Origin: Panagrolaimus kolymaensis
Lineage: Eukaryota > Nematoda > Chromadorea > Rhabditida > Panagrolaimidae
Direction: 5' to 3'
Assembly: GCA_028622995.1 (NCBI GenBank)
Contig: JAJQJQ010000046.1
Location: forward strand, 1,674,001 to 1,738,000
Length of the DNA: 64,000 nucleotides
In this document: positions 12,985 through 24,530 of the stretch, one piece after another
How the letters are laid out: each line of letters opens with the position of its first letter
How positions within the stretch are numbered: the stretch's first letter is position 1
Translations under genes and position numbers: made by a program
The notes under the pieces: model-generated
Told to the model about the DNA's origin: nothing
Databases searched by the model: none
Seen by the model: the letters and a program-made list of their open reading frames with translations, nothing else

Positions 12985-14073
12985 ATGGTTAAAATATTAA
13001 TATTCGATGATAATCCAATTCCTCAAAAATTTTCTTTACCTAAAACAATTTTAAATTATATTTTTATTCATGTAAATGGAAATCAAATGAAAAAATTATA
13101 TAAAACTTGTAAATATTTTTATTCAAAATTTGGGTATATTTTAATCAATGATTTAACCTTGACTTATAATTCTGGAACTTCTGTTGTTGTTGTTGATAAA
13201 TTTGTTGGTAAATCAGGAGGTGAGTTTTTTTGGAGTTCATGAAAGCAACCAAAAAAGTTGGATTTTATTTATTCGTTTGCTTTTTATAACCTTGAGTCTT
13301 AACAAAAGAAAAACTTTTTACAACATTCTTTTTAGGTTTTACATTTACATTTTCTCAAAACCATCCATTATTGGAATGCTTAACGGATATTTGGTTAACA
13401 AATAAATTATTTATTATTTCTGTTGATCGCATTTTTCTTTCTAATTTCATTCACAACAAAATTGCTTTGTGTACTTTGAAAGATTTAGAAATAAACTTTC
13501 AAAAATTAACGAAGAATGAATTTAAAATTTTAACGCATTCTAAAACTTTGGAATCAATTAATTTATTTGATGTTAAAATTATGGATGAAAAAAATAATAA
13601 TGTTGAGATGTCGCTTGTGGAAATAATGAAAATGTTAAAACATGTTAAATTTATATCGTAAGTCAAAGAAGCCTCAAACAAAAAAGTATTTATGGAGCAA
13701 TAATTTTCAGTATTTGTCCTTGCAATGTCGTCACAAATCAAACCGCTCAAAACCTTGCTAAAATAAAATTTGAAACAAAAATAGCGGGTTTGAGGTTGCT
13801 GGATTTAAACAAAGTTTTGAATGCTGAAGCTTTTTGTAAATTTTTAAAGGCATTGAAAATGACTTCCTTTTTGATTCCAAAAGTCAAATTTATTTTGTTT
13901 TTAAGGAAAATTGTGATTCCAAATCACAAATTTATATCTTTTACAATTCGCAAATTCCTGAAGGAATAAAGCAGGAATTTCAAAAAGATGTTCAAAGGAC
14001 ATTTGATTCATTGAAAACGGCTGCTGTTAATAAACCAATGATTCGATTCACGGATTCTAATTATGATTTTTAA
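12985..14073 (+). CDS. F-box-like family protein, copy 2
   Basis: Four exons in phase: 12985-13219, 13336-13657, 13711-13849 and 13906-14073, giving 287 aa. It belongs to the same family as the copy at 11301, with the order FSLPKTILNYIF, KKLYKTCKYFYSKFG, LTDIWLTNKLF, KFLK and a short terminal exon ending TDSNYDF, but it is clearly diverged. The last intron would use a GC donor (AAAG|GCATTG) with TTTTTAAG as acceptor. The alternative GT donor would leave an intron of only 27 bases. It is convergent on nothing and divergent from copy 1 across about 780 bases. No breaks seen. Confidence 0.72.
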
Positions 14074-14629
14074 ATTCCACAATGCTATATTAATTTTGGT
14101 GGCATCTTTTATTTACTTTTTAAACAAAGGCTAAAAAAATATTGGGAGGTTCATCCTTTTGCTTCACTGTGGGCTTGATGCACTCAACAAAAATAAAGCT
14201 TTATTCTCTTTAAAGATGATTGATATCGTCTATGTTTGTCATGCACTGTTTCGAAAAAAAAATAAGCCGAACAAACTCCGCGTAAAAATAAACCTTACCA
14301 CTGAAAGAAGAAATTATTGATTTGTGCGTACTTGAAACATTTTCCTCAAACAAAAATTTAGATATTGACGACTTTTTTCTTTTTTCTTTAAGAGAAATTT
14401 GTGGAGTTTTAATAAAAATGTTAATTTTTATTTAAAGTTTTGAATATTTTATTTCCATTTTTTCATTTTTAAATTAAATCAATATTTTAAAAAGCTTTGT
14501 AAAAAAATTAACAGACAACTTGTTTCTGCTATTGTCTAGCTCAAAATTGTATATATGTAAATTACATAAAGCCATATGAATGTTTAACGTTATGATAATT
14601 TAGTTACCTGAATTAATAGGTCCTGAGCG

Positions 14630-14779
14630 ATGATTAGAAACGATCCTGATCGGCCCTTCTACTCGTCACCTCTTAAACGTGAGGCAGCGCGTATAAATTA
14701 TTTATGCACGCTTCTACAGCAGGTAGATGTTGAAAATGATAGTAACTTCGATGAACCAATGGATTGTGATCCTCCGTGA
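14630..14779 (+). CDS. Small ORF, 49 aa, unknown
   Basis: An ATG-to-TGA frame encoding MIRNDPDRPFYSSPLKREAA, then a hydrophobic/Gln stretch (INYLCTLLQQ) and an acidic tail ending DEPMDCDPP. It sits in an unusually G+C-rich island (about 14615-14840) within very A+T-rich DNA, and its amino-acid mix looks protein-like rather than like the Phe/Lys/Asn chance frames around it. AATAG|GTCC just upstream could be a splice or trans-splice acceptor. I do not recognise the protein. It could be a micro-protein or one exon of a larger gene. Confidence 0.4.
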   Translation: MIRNDPDRPFYSSPLKREAARINYLCTLLQQVDVENDSNFDEPMDCDPP

Positions 14780-15030
14780 TTGGAATCCTCTGGGAAGAAC
14801 TCCCCCCTCTCTTCTTTTAACTTGCGGTGGGTATGAGCCAGGAAAATATAAAGTTTGGAAATAGGAAAACAACGTTTTCCCTTTATTTTTTCACTTGAAT
14901 TTGTTTCAAAATGGTTGTGATTTTATGTATTCGGTAACTTAATAATGTAAAAGCTTAAAACAATATTTTTTTTTCTCAAGAAGGTACTAATTTATAAGCA
15001 TTAATTTTTCGATAAAGTTAACGTTTTCTT

Positions 15031-15841
15031 TTAATTTTGAACAATAAAAGGACCAATTTTTAGTTCAGTGGATTTTAGCCTCCATTTTTGGGCTTCTTCG
15101 TTGGGTTGGTGCTCATCAGTATCATAGACACCAGCATTCAAATTGGGTTTAGTCATGGGATTGAATTCAGTGGTTTTGGATCGGTCGCTAGTTATTCGAC
15201 GAGAAAGTTGCTCGAATCGATTAGCTTCTCGATTTAAATAGACTTTTGCCATTGGTGTTTTCTTGAAACTTGATTTCCTTCTCTTCAGTTTATATTTACT
15301 CAATCGATCGAGTGGCAGCTTAGTTGCTTGAGGAATTTTCACTGGTTTTAGTTTACTGAATAAATTTTTCATGTATTTGTTTTGGCGGCGACGAAGAAAA
15401 GGAACAACGAAAGATTTTTTAAGCAATTCTGAAACACATTTTGCATGTGTGTTTATGGAATCGGCTGCTCTGGCACATCTTTCATGAATTGTAGCATCTT
15501 CTTCTGAGGCTAATGTAATCCTTAAAAAATAGATTTATGTTTGGCAAAAAATGCAACAAAAGGGTAAAGAAGAGCAAAAAAAGATCGAACTTTATAAAAA
15601 GCAAAAAACAAGCAAGCTCTCCTCAAATCCCAAAAACTTACTTTTTAGAAGCTATAGCAGCCATAAGTCCATTAAAAGTTTGGTTTTGCCATTGCCGAAA
15701 TAAATGAAACAAAGATTTTTTATTTGAATTATTGTTTTCAAAATTTATTCGAATATCCTCTTTCAAGTTTTGAGCCTTTATTTCAATGAATAAAAATAAA
15801 AAGCAACAAAATACTAAACTTCCTTCCACAACCAATTTCAT
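15031..15841 (-). CDS. Short MLT-10-like paralogue lacking the repeat domain
   Basis: Two exons in phase, 15841-15642 and 15520-15031, encode 229 aa. Exon 1 is 200 bases, exactly as in the MLT-10-like gene at 5187. It encodes a signal peptide (LVFCCFLFLFIEIKAQ) and ends NGLMAAIASKK, against [11 protein letters not shown] in the longer gene. The second exon keeps the Cys pair (ERCARA...AKC) and a basic middle section. It then stops at LKIGPFIVQN, where the longer gene continues ([10 protein letters not shown]), so the downstream conserved region and the LSP repeat are absent. It may be a shortened but expressed paralogue or a truncated copy; the remaining frame is undamaged. Confidence 0.7.
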
Positions 15842-16500
15842 TAATATCCCAAATTAAACCAATAAAAAAGTGAAAAGAATAAATCCATTTTTTAAGTAAT
15901 AAATAAAAGTTTAAAAAAATTCTCGGATCTTGTAAAAAAACTAAAACTTTCCCAAGCTTGTCATAATTTTTTTTTGCGAAATGTTAATTTATTATCCATT
16001 TTTAGCGTTGATTTTCTTTTATCTTCTTCATATCGGAAAAGTGAGTGATAATGATTAATCTTCTTCGTATATATCTCGGTGAATCCATGAAATGAAGAAA
16101 AAAACTTTGAAATGAGAGAGAAAGTTTTCGGAAAAGAGAAAAAACAAATAAAGCAACTTCTCTTCCAAGGGTTACTATTGTTAAAGAAATTACCAGGAAT
16201 CTCATTTTTATTGAACGAACGTTTTTTATTTTCAACAAACATAATTTTTTTGATTATTAAAAAATGAGAGACGACGACAAACAAGTGTGTGAAAAACAAT
16301 GAAAATTGTAAAGAAAAAAATAAAGAAAAGAAAGAAAATCATTAATCATAAAACCAGTGGAAACAAAAAAAAATCATCAGCATCAGCAGTACAAAAAATT
16401 TAAAATTTAATAAAATAATAATACAGGATAAAAAAAATTTATTTTATATCACCGGTATTAAAAATGCCGAGTTTTTTTTGTTTGTTGCATTCATAAATTA
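15842..16500. other. Intergenic, no gene seen
   Basis: Lies between the short MLT-10 paralogue and the 3' end of the FAF1-like gene. The Lys/Phe-rich frames near 16000-16300 have no splice support or recognisable motifs. Confidence 0.5.
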
Positions 16501-17777
16501 TTATTTTTCATCAATAGTAATTTGTTCACGTGGAGGCCATTTAAGTTGTTGGAAAGTTTTATTATTATCCAATGTTGCGACCTGCAAAAAAATTCATGAG
16601 TTTTATATATACTATTTTATTGAGTTAGAAAAATAAATCTAATCTAACTTACATCTTTTTTGGGAACATCTGAGGTAAATAAACGATATGTTTTCATATC
16701 ATAACCAATGGATTCACAATATGTTACTAACATTTTAACGGATTCATTCATACGAAATCTACGAATTTGTTGATCTCCAGTGGGAAATCGTAAACGAATG
16801 GTAATAATATCCTTTTCAGTTGCAGAAGGTTCAGTAGGTAATGAAGCTTTTAATTTTTCTTGAAGTTTTAAAGCTTGTTCTTCTTCTCGTTGCCGAGCGG
16901 CTTCAGCTTCACGTTCTTCTCGAACCTTTTGTTCTGCTTCTTCTTGCTTGGCTTTATCACGGGCTTTAGATTCGAGGAGTTCACTATTTTGTTGATCAAG
17001 AATTTCTTGACGTTCAAATCGAGCTCGTTCTTCCGTGGCTAAACGATTTTTAATTCCCATAAACGCATCTAAACCTTCCATAAGTTTAGTTAATACAACT
17101 TCAGGGGCATCATGACCCGTGGCTATAGCCACAGGTGAAACGGTTCCACGATCTTTAATTAATACCATAAGTACAGGAAATTTATCTCTTGATATTGTTC
17201 TTACAGCTATAGCAACTTCATTAAGATTAAGTAATTCTAACCAATCAATTAATCTTTGACGATTTTCTGGATATGTTACATCCCAACCCCATGTAATAAA
17301 TTGAGCTTTAAGTAAAGGTGAAATAGTATCAGAACACATAACTTGTTGAGCAAAAATATTTGCTGCTACTGAATTATCATTATGTATATATATTGCAAGG
17401 GGTTTACGTTCAACTACATCTCTTCCAGGTGCATCAAAAGCTTCAGTTAAAGATTCTTGTAAAGTTGATAAATAACAAAATGGATGAGTTGGACCATAAC
17501 GGGATTCAAAAACTGCAACAAAATTTTGTAATGCTTCATCAAGGGTTGAATATTCTGATGGAACTAATGGCAAACGATCATTGTTAACATTTACATCAGC
17601 AAACCCTGCTTCAGAATCCATTTCTTCTGGTTCATCATCATCATCATCAAATGCAAATTCTTCATTTTCATAATCATCTATTTGATGTTCATCGTGATCG
17701 TCGTCATGATTATTTACATGATCATTATGTTCATGGTCTTCATGGTTGGGGTCATCATGATCATTGTTGGGATCCAT
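16501..17777 (-). CDS. FAF1/UBXN-3-type UAS-UBX protein
   Basis: An adaptor of the p97/CDC-48 segregase family, which guides ubiquitinated clients to unfolding. Two exons, 17777-16653 and 16581-16501, give 401 aa. Order: a His/Asp-rich start (to about residue 35), an acidic stretch (FAFDDDDDEPEEMD), a UAS domain (about 80-240; FVAVFESRYG, AIYIHNDNSVAANIFAQQ, FITWGWDVT), a long Glu/Arg coiled coil (about 245-315) and a C-terminal UBX domain (about 320-401; IRLRFPTGDQQIRRFR, LVTYCESIGYD, finishing FQQLKWPPRE). This matches the C-terminal two thirds of FAF1. FAF1 proteins normally begin with UBA and ubiquitin-like domains. Here an in-frame TAA 18 bases before the ATG shows they are absent from this reading frame. 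An acceptor-like TTTTCAG near 17829 suggests a spliced or trans-spliced 5' UTR. Confidence 0.9.
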
Positions 17778-19097
17778 AATTGCAATAAAAGTTTAATTGT
17801 AGTAAAGCTTTTATATGAGATCAAGGGTCTGAAAATAAGTAAATTAATAAGTAAGAATATATATATTCCAACGCAAAGTTATTATTATCAGAAGAAGAAA
17901 AATAGCTCGGATAGGAATCGTAAAAAGTAAAGATGGGATTACATCGAAAAATGAGAAAGAGACTTTTTCGTGAGAAGCAATATTTAATAAAAAAGGAAGA
18001 TAGAAGTTTATTGAATTTGGGATCGGAGCTTATGAAAAAGAATATTTACTAAATATGAAAACAGACAAATTGACAGAACTAAAACTTTGTTTTGTGCTGG
18101 CTGCTATTTTGGCATGCATCCTTTCACAGATATTATTCGAAGCGTCAGGTCATCAAAATGAGGAGGATAAATAACAAACAAAAAAAAGTTTAAGAGTAAA
18201 CAAATTGTTAATCAGGGAGAATCCTTGGCTGACAGCTAAAGCGAAAAAAAATGTGTGAAATTAAATGAAAGGAAAAACTAATAGTGTTTTAATTTTTTTA
18301 TATTCTGAAGGTATTATATATTCCTCCAATGTATGTTAGCAAAAAATCAGCAGCAACAGCAAGCATGTTTTTAAAATGACCGGTGATCGCAAAAAAAAAA
18401 AAAAACTAAGCATATTTTGTAATTTTTAAAAAAAGGGTTAAAGCAAAAAGAAAAAAACGAAAGTGGAAGAATCAATAATCACTTTTTTTAGTTTTGGTGC
18501 ATTCATTTTTGGATTTCAGAAATATGTACAATAAAAAAACTTTAAGCAATTATTCAATAAATAAAAATAATAATCATAAAGGAATATCAAAAAAGCTATC
18601 AGCTGCTTTTCTAACCAATAAAAGTCAGATGAAAAAAAAAGATGACAAAAAAAAGTGTGAGGAGACGACGACAGACAAGAAAAAAAACGATTAAGAAAAA
18701 GCATATGAGTAAACTAACTTTCTAAATTCTTTTTTTAATTAACACTCTTTTTTTCCAAAAGTGATGAGATTGAAATATGCTATGGTTGTTATGTTTCAAA
18801 ATTAAACAATGTGAAAGATATTTAAAAATATTTTTTAGAAAGAACCTCATAGAAAAAAGAGATAGTCAACGAAGAGTTTAGAATTGAAGAGAATTCGAAG
18901 CAAAAAAATAAAAATAATATTCTTGGAACGAAAAAAATTTATTTTGCGCATTTTTTAATTCTTTAAATATTTATCGGTTGCTTTTTTTGCAATTCGTTAA
19001 TCCAACAAAAAAAAATTAAATTAACTCATAATTCTATTCTTAATTAATTAAGTTTTGATATTTATTTGTAACCGATAGCAAAAAAAGCGAGGAAAAT
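17778..19097. other. Divergent intergenic region
   Basis: About 1.3 kb between the start codons of the FAF1-like gene (minus) and the NFRKB-like gene (plus). It must hold both promoters. I see poly-A and poly-T tracts but no named element. The frame at 18494-18694 is Lys/Asn-rich and not convincing as a gene. Confidence 0.4.
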
Positions 19098-22000
19098 ATG
19101 GAACAAGAATGGACGGAAGATGAAGAAGAATCCATTCCAGATTCAACACCAGAAAATTTTGAAGAAATTACTTTATCCGGTGATGAACGTTAGTTTTATT
19201 TTTGGCATTTTATAGATTTTATCTTTAGCATTTTCCTTAACTAAAAATTCATATTTTCTTTAGCTGAAGACCATCTTCAACTTCCTTCGACCTCCAATAA
19301 ACAACAACCAACGCGTCGATCAACTCGAACCTCAGTTACAACAGCTGCAGCAAAGGTGAATACTTCCAATGAAGATGAACTGCCCCAAAATTCACCTGAA
19401 GTTGAATTGGATGAAGGAGGTTTGGAGGAACAAGAAGAATGGAAGCCACCAGAAAAAAATACAACATCCACCACAACAACGACGACAACAACGACAACAA
19501 AGCGTCGTCGAAAAGCTCCAATCACACGTCGAAAACGAAGTGATCATCATCGAAGAAATAGTAACAAAAGTGTTTCAGCTATTTCTGGAAATATTTCAAA
19601 TGCAGCAGCAACAACATCGACATCGACAGCTGGAGGAAGACCTCGAGGTCGACCTAGGCGAGATACCCAACAACAAAATATTGAAATATCTGAAGGTCAA
19701 TTTGATATATACGATGAAGATAAAACTCCTGAAAGAGAAGATGAACCTGAGGAGGATGGAAGTGAAGATGTTAGCTTAGAAATGAAAAATGAAATTAAAG
19801 AAGAAATTGAAGAATCACCACTTGGAGATCAAATAGCTAATGAGGAAATGGAAGTAGTAGCAAGCGATGGAGGAAGAAAAATAACTCCCAAAAATCAACA
19901 AAAAGTAAAACAAGAAACTCAAGCAGAATATATTCCTGAAGAACCTCAATCTAATCCTAAAACTCATCATCAACAACAATCTCACCCATCAATACCAAAT
20001 CCTCAAGAATCAGTAGTAGCTTATGGCTTGGAAGAATCTGAAGAAGAAGGCACAGTTGCTGTTGCTTCAGATTCTGAGCGAACTCTTTCCGTTGTTGATG
20101 AATTTGATGATCGGGGGTTTGATCTCGCTGAAGACCATGATACTACCTTTAATCTCGAAGAAATTCAGCGACCCATTGAAGAAACGGCTCAAGGTTCGGG
20201 TGCTTTTGTTATTGATACCATTCGATCATCATATAATAATAATCAAAATAATAATAATCTCGTTGTTAATCCCGCTGGACATGGTGGAATTGAAGATGAT
20301 GAAAATACTCAATATTCAGTTGAAGCTGAATTAGCTCAATATGCAAGGGAAGATGAAATAAATGCAAGACTCGATCGAGAAATGGAAGAAATAGGATTAA
20401 AAGAAGATGGAATTGGAGAATCTCAAAATGAATTTCATGAAAGTCGAGTTAATCGAAGCAATATTCATTCATTGAGATTAGAACCTAACAATGAAGATAG
20501 TCAAATGGATTTTCAACAATCACAAAATACTCAAGAAACTAATCAAACTTTCATTGAACCTAACGAAGAAGAATTTTACGATAGCCAAAGTCAATATTTT
20601 CCTGATGCACAACAAATTGTTGCTTTTTCTGTGCAAAACACACAAGAAAATGAAGGCGGTAGCAATTTTGTAATTGATTGTTATGGCCATGAAGGAAGTC
20701 AAGAAGAAATGGAAACTGATACAACAGCATTTTTCTCTACTCGAGGAGCTCCAGGTCCATCTGCAGCAGGTGGAGCAGGCGGTAATACACATAGAGGAAT
20801 TTATAATTCTACTATATCCCCAGTGGAATCTGAATCATCCACAATTGAAATAACTATGAGTCAATTATGTCATGGAAATGAAGTATTTGAAGTTCCTGAT
20901 TTAATTTTAGAAAATGTTAGTTTTGCTTTTTTGTTTTTTATTATCGGCTTTTAACTAATCACTAGCTTCTAATAACCCAATTAATTGGTGTTTTTTAGGA
21001 ATCAATATTTTATCATGTTTTATCTAAAAATACTTTTAATTCCCTTTCTGAAGAACAACAAAATCATTTAAAGGTAAACAAAATCTTTAATAGCCAATGG
21101 AAAATTTTTAAAATTGTTTTGGATATTTTTAGAAATTTCTTCCAAGAAATTGTGAAAGTGAAAAAGATGTACAAAAATGCATTACATCTGCTTTAACATA
21201 TAATCCAAAATATTATTTTGGTTCACCAATGACTCGAGCATTTAATCGAATAAGAGGTTAGTAAATTCATGGGTTTTCAATTTTCATTCATAAAATCAAA
21301 GACTTATTACAAAATAAAAAAAACTAAAATTTTTAGCTGGTTATTACAATGTTGAACGACCATTAGACCTTCAACAATTACAAGAATCTCGAAGAGTATG
21401 GTATGATCATTTCATTCGGCAATATTATATGAAATTATTAAAGCGAATGTTACTTACTCGACATGTTAGTTTCTTTCCCTCACCCAACTTCGTCGCATCC
21501 CATTACCAAACTCATAATTTTTAGGCAATTTTGGAACAAGCCGCAAACATTCCAGAAAATTGTCCAATAAAAATAAATGGTGTTAGATTTTCAAATTTAA
21601 AAAAACGGGATAATCAAGAATTAATTAAATTTCGAGCAAAAAAGCGTGCAAGAATGTTAATTAATTTTGCTGCAGAAAAATCTGCGGATGATACACCTTC
21701 AAGTGATGATAGCGATGATAAAAATGATGAAGAATTATTGCATTTACCTATCAAACATGAAATTGAAGGGGAAAGTACTTATTTTAGCCCTGAATATGCA
21801 GGTAAGTAAAGGCTAAAAAAATCTTCGAGAAATTAGCAAATAAATAAGTATTTGTGTTTCAGATTGTGATTTGGATATGTATCAACCAGCGAGAATGAAA
21901 TCCATCAAAGAATTATTAAAAGAATATACAACTTTGAGAAAAAAGAATCCTGTAAGCTGTTTTCTAAAAACGACTTTATTAACTCAATATTTCCATATTT

Positions 22001-22291
22001 CAGAATTGCCCCTCGCTTGATACCTCTGATATAACCCTTGAAGATGTTTATGAACGTTCAGGATTATCATTTCAATCAGAAAGAAATTTCGTTCAATGGC
22101 CTCAAGGTCAAATGAATAATTGCGGAGCGAATAATAAACGAAAAAGAAAACGTAAAACAAATCCAATAAATGAAGTAGTGGAAGAAGAAATAAATGAATC
22201 TCATCAATCTCCAGCTTCAATGGATCCCGATTTTGTTACCCTTGAACATTCATTGGAAGGGCTTTCACAAGCTTTAGATTATGAAGATTAA
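19098..22291 (+). CDS. NFRKB-like INO80 complex subunit with AT-hook
   Basis: NFRKB is a metazoan-specific subunit of the INO80 chromatin remodeller that binds and controls the deubiquitinase UCHL5 through its DEUBAD domain. Eight exons in phase: 19098-19188, 19264-20915, 20999-21073, 21133-21256, 21337-21464, 21525-21801, 21863-21951 and 22004-22291 (907 aa). Residues 1 to about 570 are acidic and low-complexity, with an AT-hook (GGRPRGRPRR, near residue 155). From about 575 the NFRKB signature follows: ESIFYHVLSKNTFNSL, EEQQNHLKKFLPR, YYFGSPMTRAFNRIR, then YYMKLLKRMLLTRHAILEQA, and later CPSLDTSDITLEDV. These align in order with the N-terminal part of vertebrate NFRKB. The C-terminal winged-helix region of vertebrate NFRKB is not seen; the gene stops after a basic NKRKRKRK patch. 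The long acidic AT-hook extension is unusual for the family. Confidence 0.85.
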
Positions 22292-22389
22292 ATTTTTTAA
22301 ATGTAAATAATTTTGTGTTAATTTCGATCTCCTTTTCGATATTATTTTTTTTTTGTAAGAATTTTGAAACATAAAATTTTTCTTGGATA

Positions 22390-22858
22390 TTTAGTCTCAC
22401 TGATCAAAAGTATCCATCCACTATCACACAAGGACTTATAAATTTATTATCTCTTGAAAACGAACAAAATTTGATGAATGAAGTTTGCCAAGATTCTGAA
22501 TACAATTTAGATTGGAAAAAAACGCGTCGGAAATCGATTGGCCGTTCTCGTTCAATCCAAGCAAATTTTAACTACTTTATGACTAATTTCTCAAGCTTTA
22601 GAATATGTTTTTGCATATCTAAAAAATGATTCACAAAGATGTTACTTGTTGAAATATACTTTTAAAATTGATAACAACCATATTGCAAAATTATCTGATT
22701 TTGCATTTTGCTGTCATCGGGATGAAACTTTCAAGTATCATGCTTTCCTTCTTCAAAAATATCTCCCATTCAAATGGCTTTCATTTGAAGCATTAATGAA
22801 CCAAATATTTTCTAAGAAATCTGATGCTTGGTGCATATTTGAAAGAGAATTATTTTAA
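22390..22858 (+). pseudogene. Tyrosine-kinase-domain pseudogene
   Basis: A broken kinase catalytic domain just after the NFRKB-like gene. In one frame MIHKDV is followed by TC, a TGA codon and NILL, which is the HRDxxxRN catalytic loop with the conserved Arg turned into a stop. After a one-base frame change the next frame reads NNHIAKLSDFAFC (DFG degraded to DFA), then LPFKWLSFEAL and FSKKSDAW, the activation-segment and KSDVW signatures of receptor-type tyrosine kinases. QALEYVFAYL lies upstream in the position of the helix before the catalytic loop. Stops, a frameshift and loss of DFG rule out a working kinase. The closest class is probably a nematode receptor tyrosine kinase, but I cannot assign it further. 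Confidence 0.8.
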
Positions 22859-23062
22859 GATGCATAAAAAGGTTTATCACAAACATGCAAATTATTAATT
22901 GCGAGAAACAAAGATATAAATGGTACGAATATCAAATCAACTATTTTCTATTTCAAATGCCACATTACACAAGTAAATGCAACTAATTAATAGAATTACT
23001 TTTTTACCATTTATTTTTCAAACAAAAAGAAACAACACAAAGAAATAAAGGATAACTATAAA

Positions 23063-24039
23063 TTAAGACCAGACATTAACAAACAAATTTGGTTTTTCAT
23101 TTTGCGGAATCCATGCATCGAACTTTACATTCATTTCTGCTTTGAAATTTTCTTCAGCAACTTGATCATTCAACCATAAAAAGACATAGGCTTTGGGAGC
23201 AAGTGTTTTCTGAAAATTTGTGACATAAAAAACCTGATTATGTTAAAAAGTAATAAAGACTTACTTTTAAAAGATCAAATAATAAATCAGCGTTGAATGG
23301 TTTATCACAATAAAGAATAATAAACTTGATTTTGTTTTTTCCTGGAACTGAAGCCATGTTGACAGGATTCGGATGAATATAGTTATGAACTTTTGCTCTA
23401 AAATAAAAACGGTAAAATAATAAAAAAAAAAGAAATAAATTTTACATGATACGATAAGCATTTGGAAGTTGGAACATTAATTTGTCAAGAGAGATAACTT
23501 TTCCATCTTCATCGATAATATTCGTGTTAGGTGAGCTCTAATCTTCTACTGCACCTGTTTGCGTTAAAGAAATAAGGTTCTTCATTGAAAGCGTTCGAAT
23601 AAATAGTTCAATTCGTTCAGCATCACATCGAGCGATTTTTGACATCAAAGCTTCATCATATCCCCAAAGTTCAAGGTTCTTTGTGATCCAAATTTTGTCG
23701 ATAAATTTCAAATATGCTTCAACATTATATTCAACATTTTTAACCCACAATGATGATTTTTGATTATAAAGCATTTTCATCTTATCAACAATAAAGTATG
23801 GCCGCTTTTTATAGAAATACTTGCATGTTTGATAAAGTTTCTTCAAGACTTCGCCATTTGCATTCCAGAGAATATGTTGCGTTACAGGATATGGAAGATA
23901 AAAATACTGACGTTGGATGTTATCGAAGTTAATGGTGTTGGACGATTCAGCTAAAAAAAAAAAGAAATATATAAAGAAAATGCGTTATTCTTCACTTACA
24001 AATGTTTTCGAACGATGAACTTTCAGACATATCAGACAT
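23063..24039 (-). pseudogene. F-box-like copy 3 with a single in-frame TAG
   Basis: Four exons keep perfect phase: 24039-24000, 23950-23446, 23397-23265 and 23209-23063 (275 codons). The product closely resembles the copy at 11301: identical QRQYFYLPYPVTQHIL and WNANGEVL blocks, an identical 133-base third exon length (11635-11503 there), and a terminal exon of 147 against 150 bases. One TAG at 23540-23538, near codon 150, interrupts the frame. Alignment places it opposite a Trp (TGG) of the intact copy, so a single G-to-A change would explain it. Reading resumes in the same frame right after it with all splice sites intact. Either a very young pseudogene, a truncated allele or a readthrough case. 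Confidence 0.8.
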
Positions 24040-24455
24040 TTTTTGTTGAAAAATATCTAAAAAATATGGATTGATAATAACAACAAAAAACAAAAACTCG
24101 GAATAACACAATTATGTATGAAGATACCAGTTTCACGAATAAAAGAAAGGATGATTGAATAAAATATCAAAGATGATTTAGGAAGAAACTATTCAAAACA
24201 AAAAAGTAAGTTTATTGTTTTGGAAGAGAAACAAAAAAAAAATTACATCGAAATAATGCAACACATTTGCGCGGCGTGAGCCAAAAGTGGATAAAAGTTT
24301 ATAGAAAAGGTTTTTTGGTTGGATTATCTTTACAAAAAAATGAAACAAATTTTATTCTTTACATTCATTCATTCACAAGTACATTATTTTCGTTCGTAAA
24401 AATATGAATAAAAAATTTATTAATATAAAACACGCACAAATAAATGATGGAGTTT

Positions 24456-24530
24456 TTACTTTTGAGGTTTCCATGCATCTCATTTTTTGCCTTCGTTTCA
24501 GCTTTGATAACTTCAGACTCAATGGAAGTG
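24456..24530 (-). pseudogene. Decayed F-box-like terminal exon
   Basis: On the minus strand KAETKAKNEM is followed, after a frame shift, by AWKPQK and a stop. This matches the end of the F-box-like family proteins (FKAxLKxK..TWKPQ, FKAEM..KFDAWIPQ). It is short and frameshifted, so it is treated as a remnant. Weak but consistent with the family members nearby. Confidence 0.4.

Noticed and set aside
19369..20673. Several plus-strand and minus-strand frames within NFRKB exon 2
   Set aside because: Shifted readings of acidic GAA/GAT repeats; the main frame continues through seven more exons with family homology.
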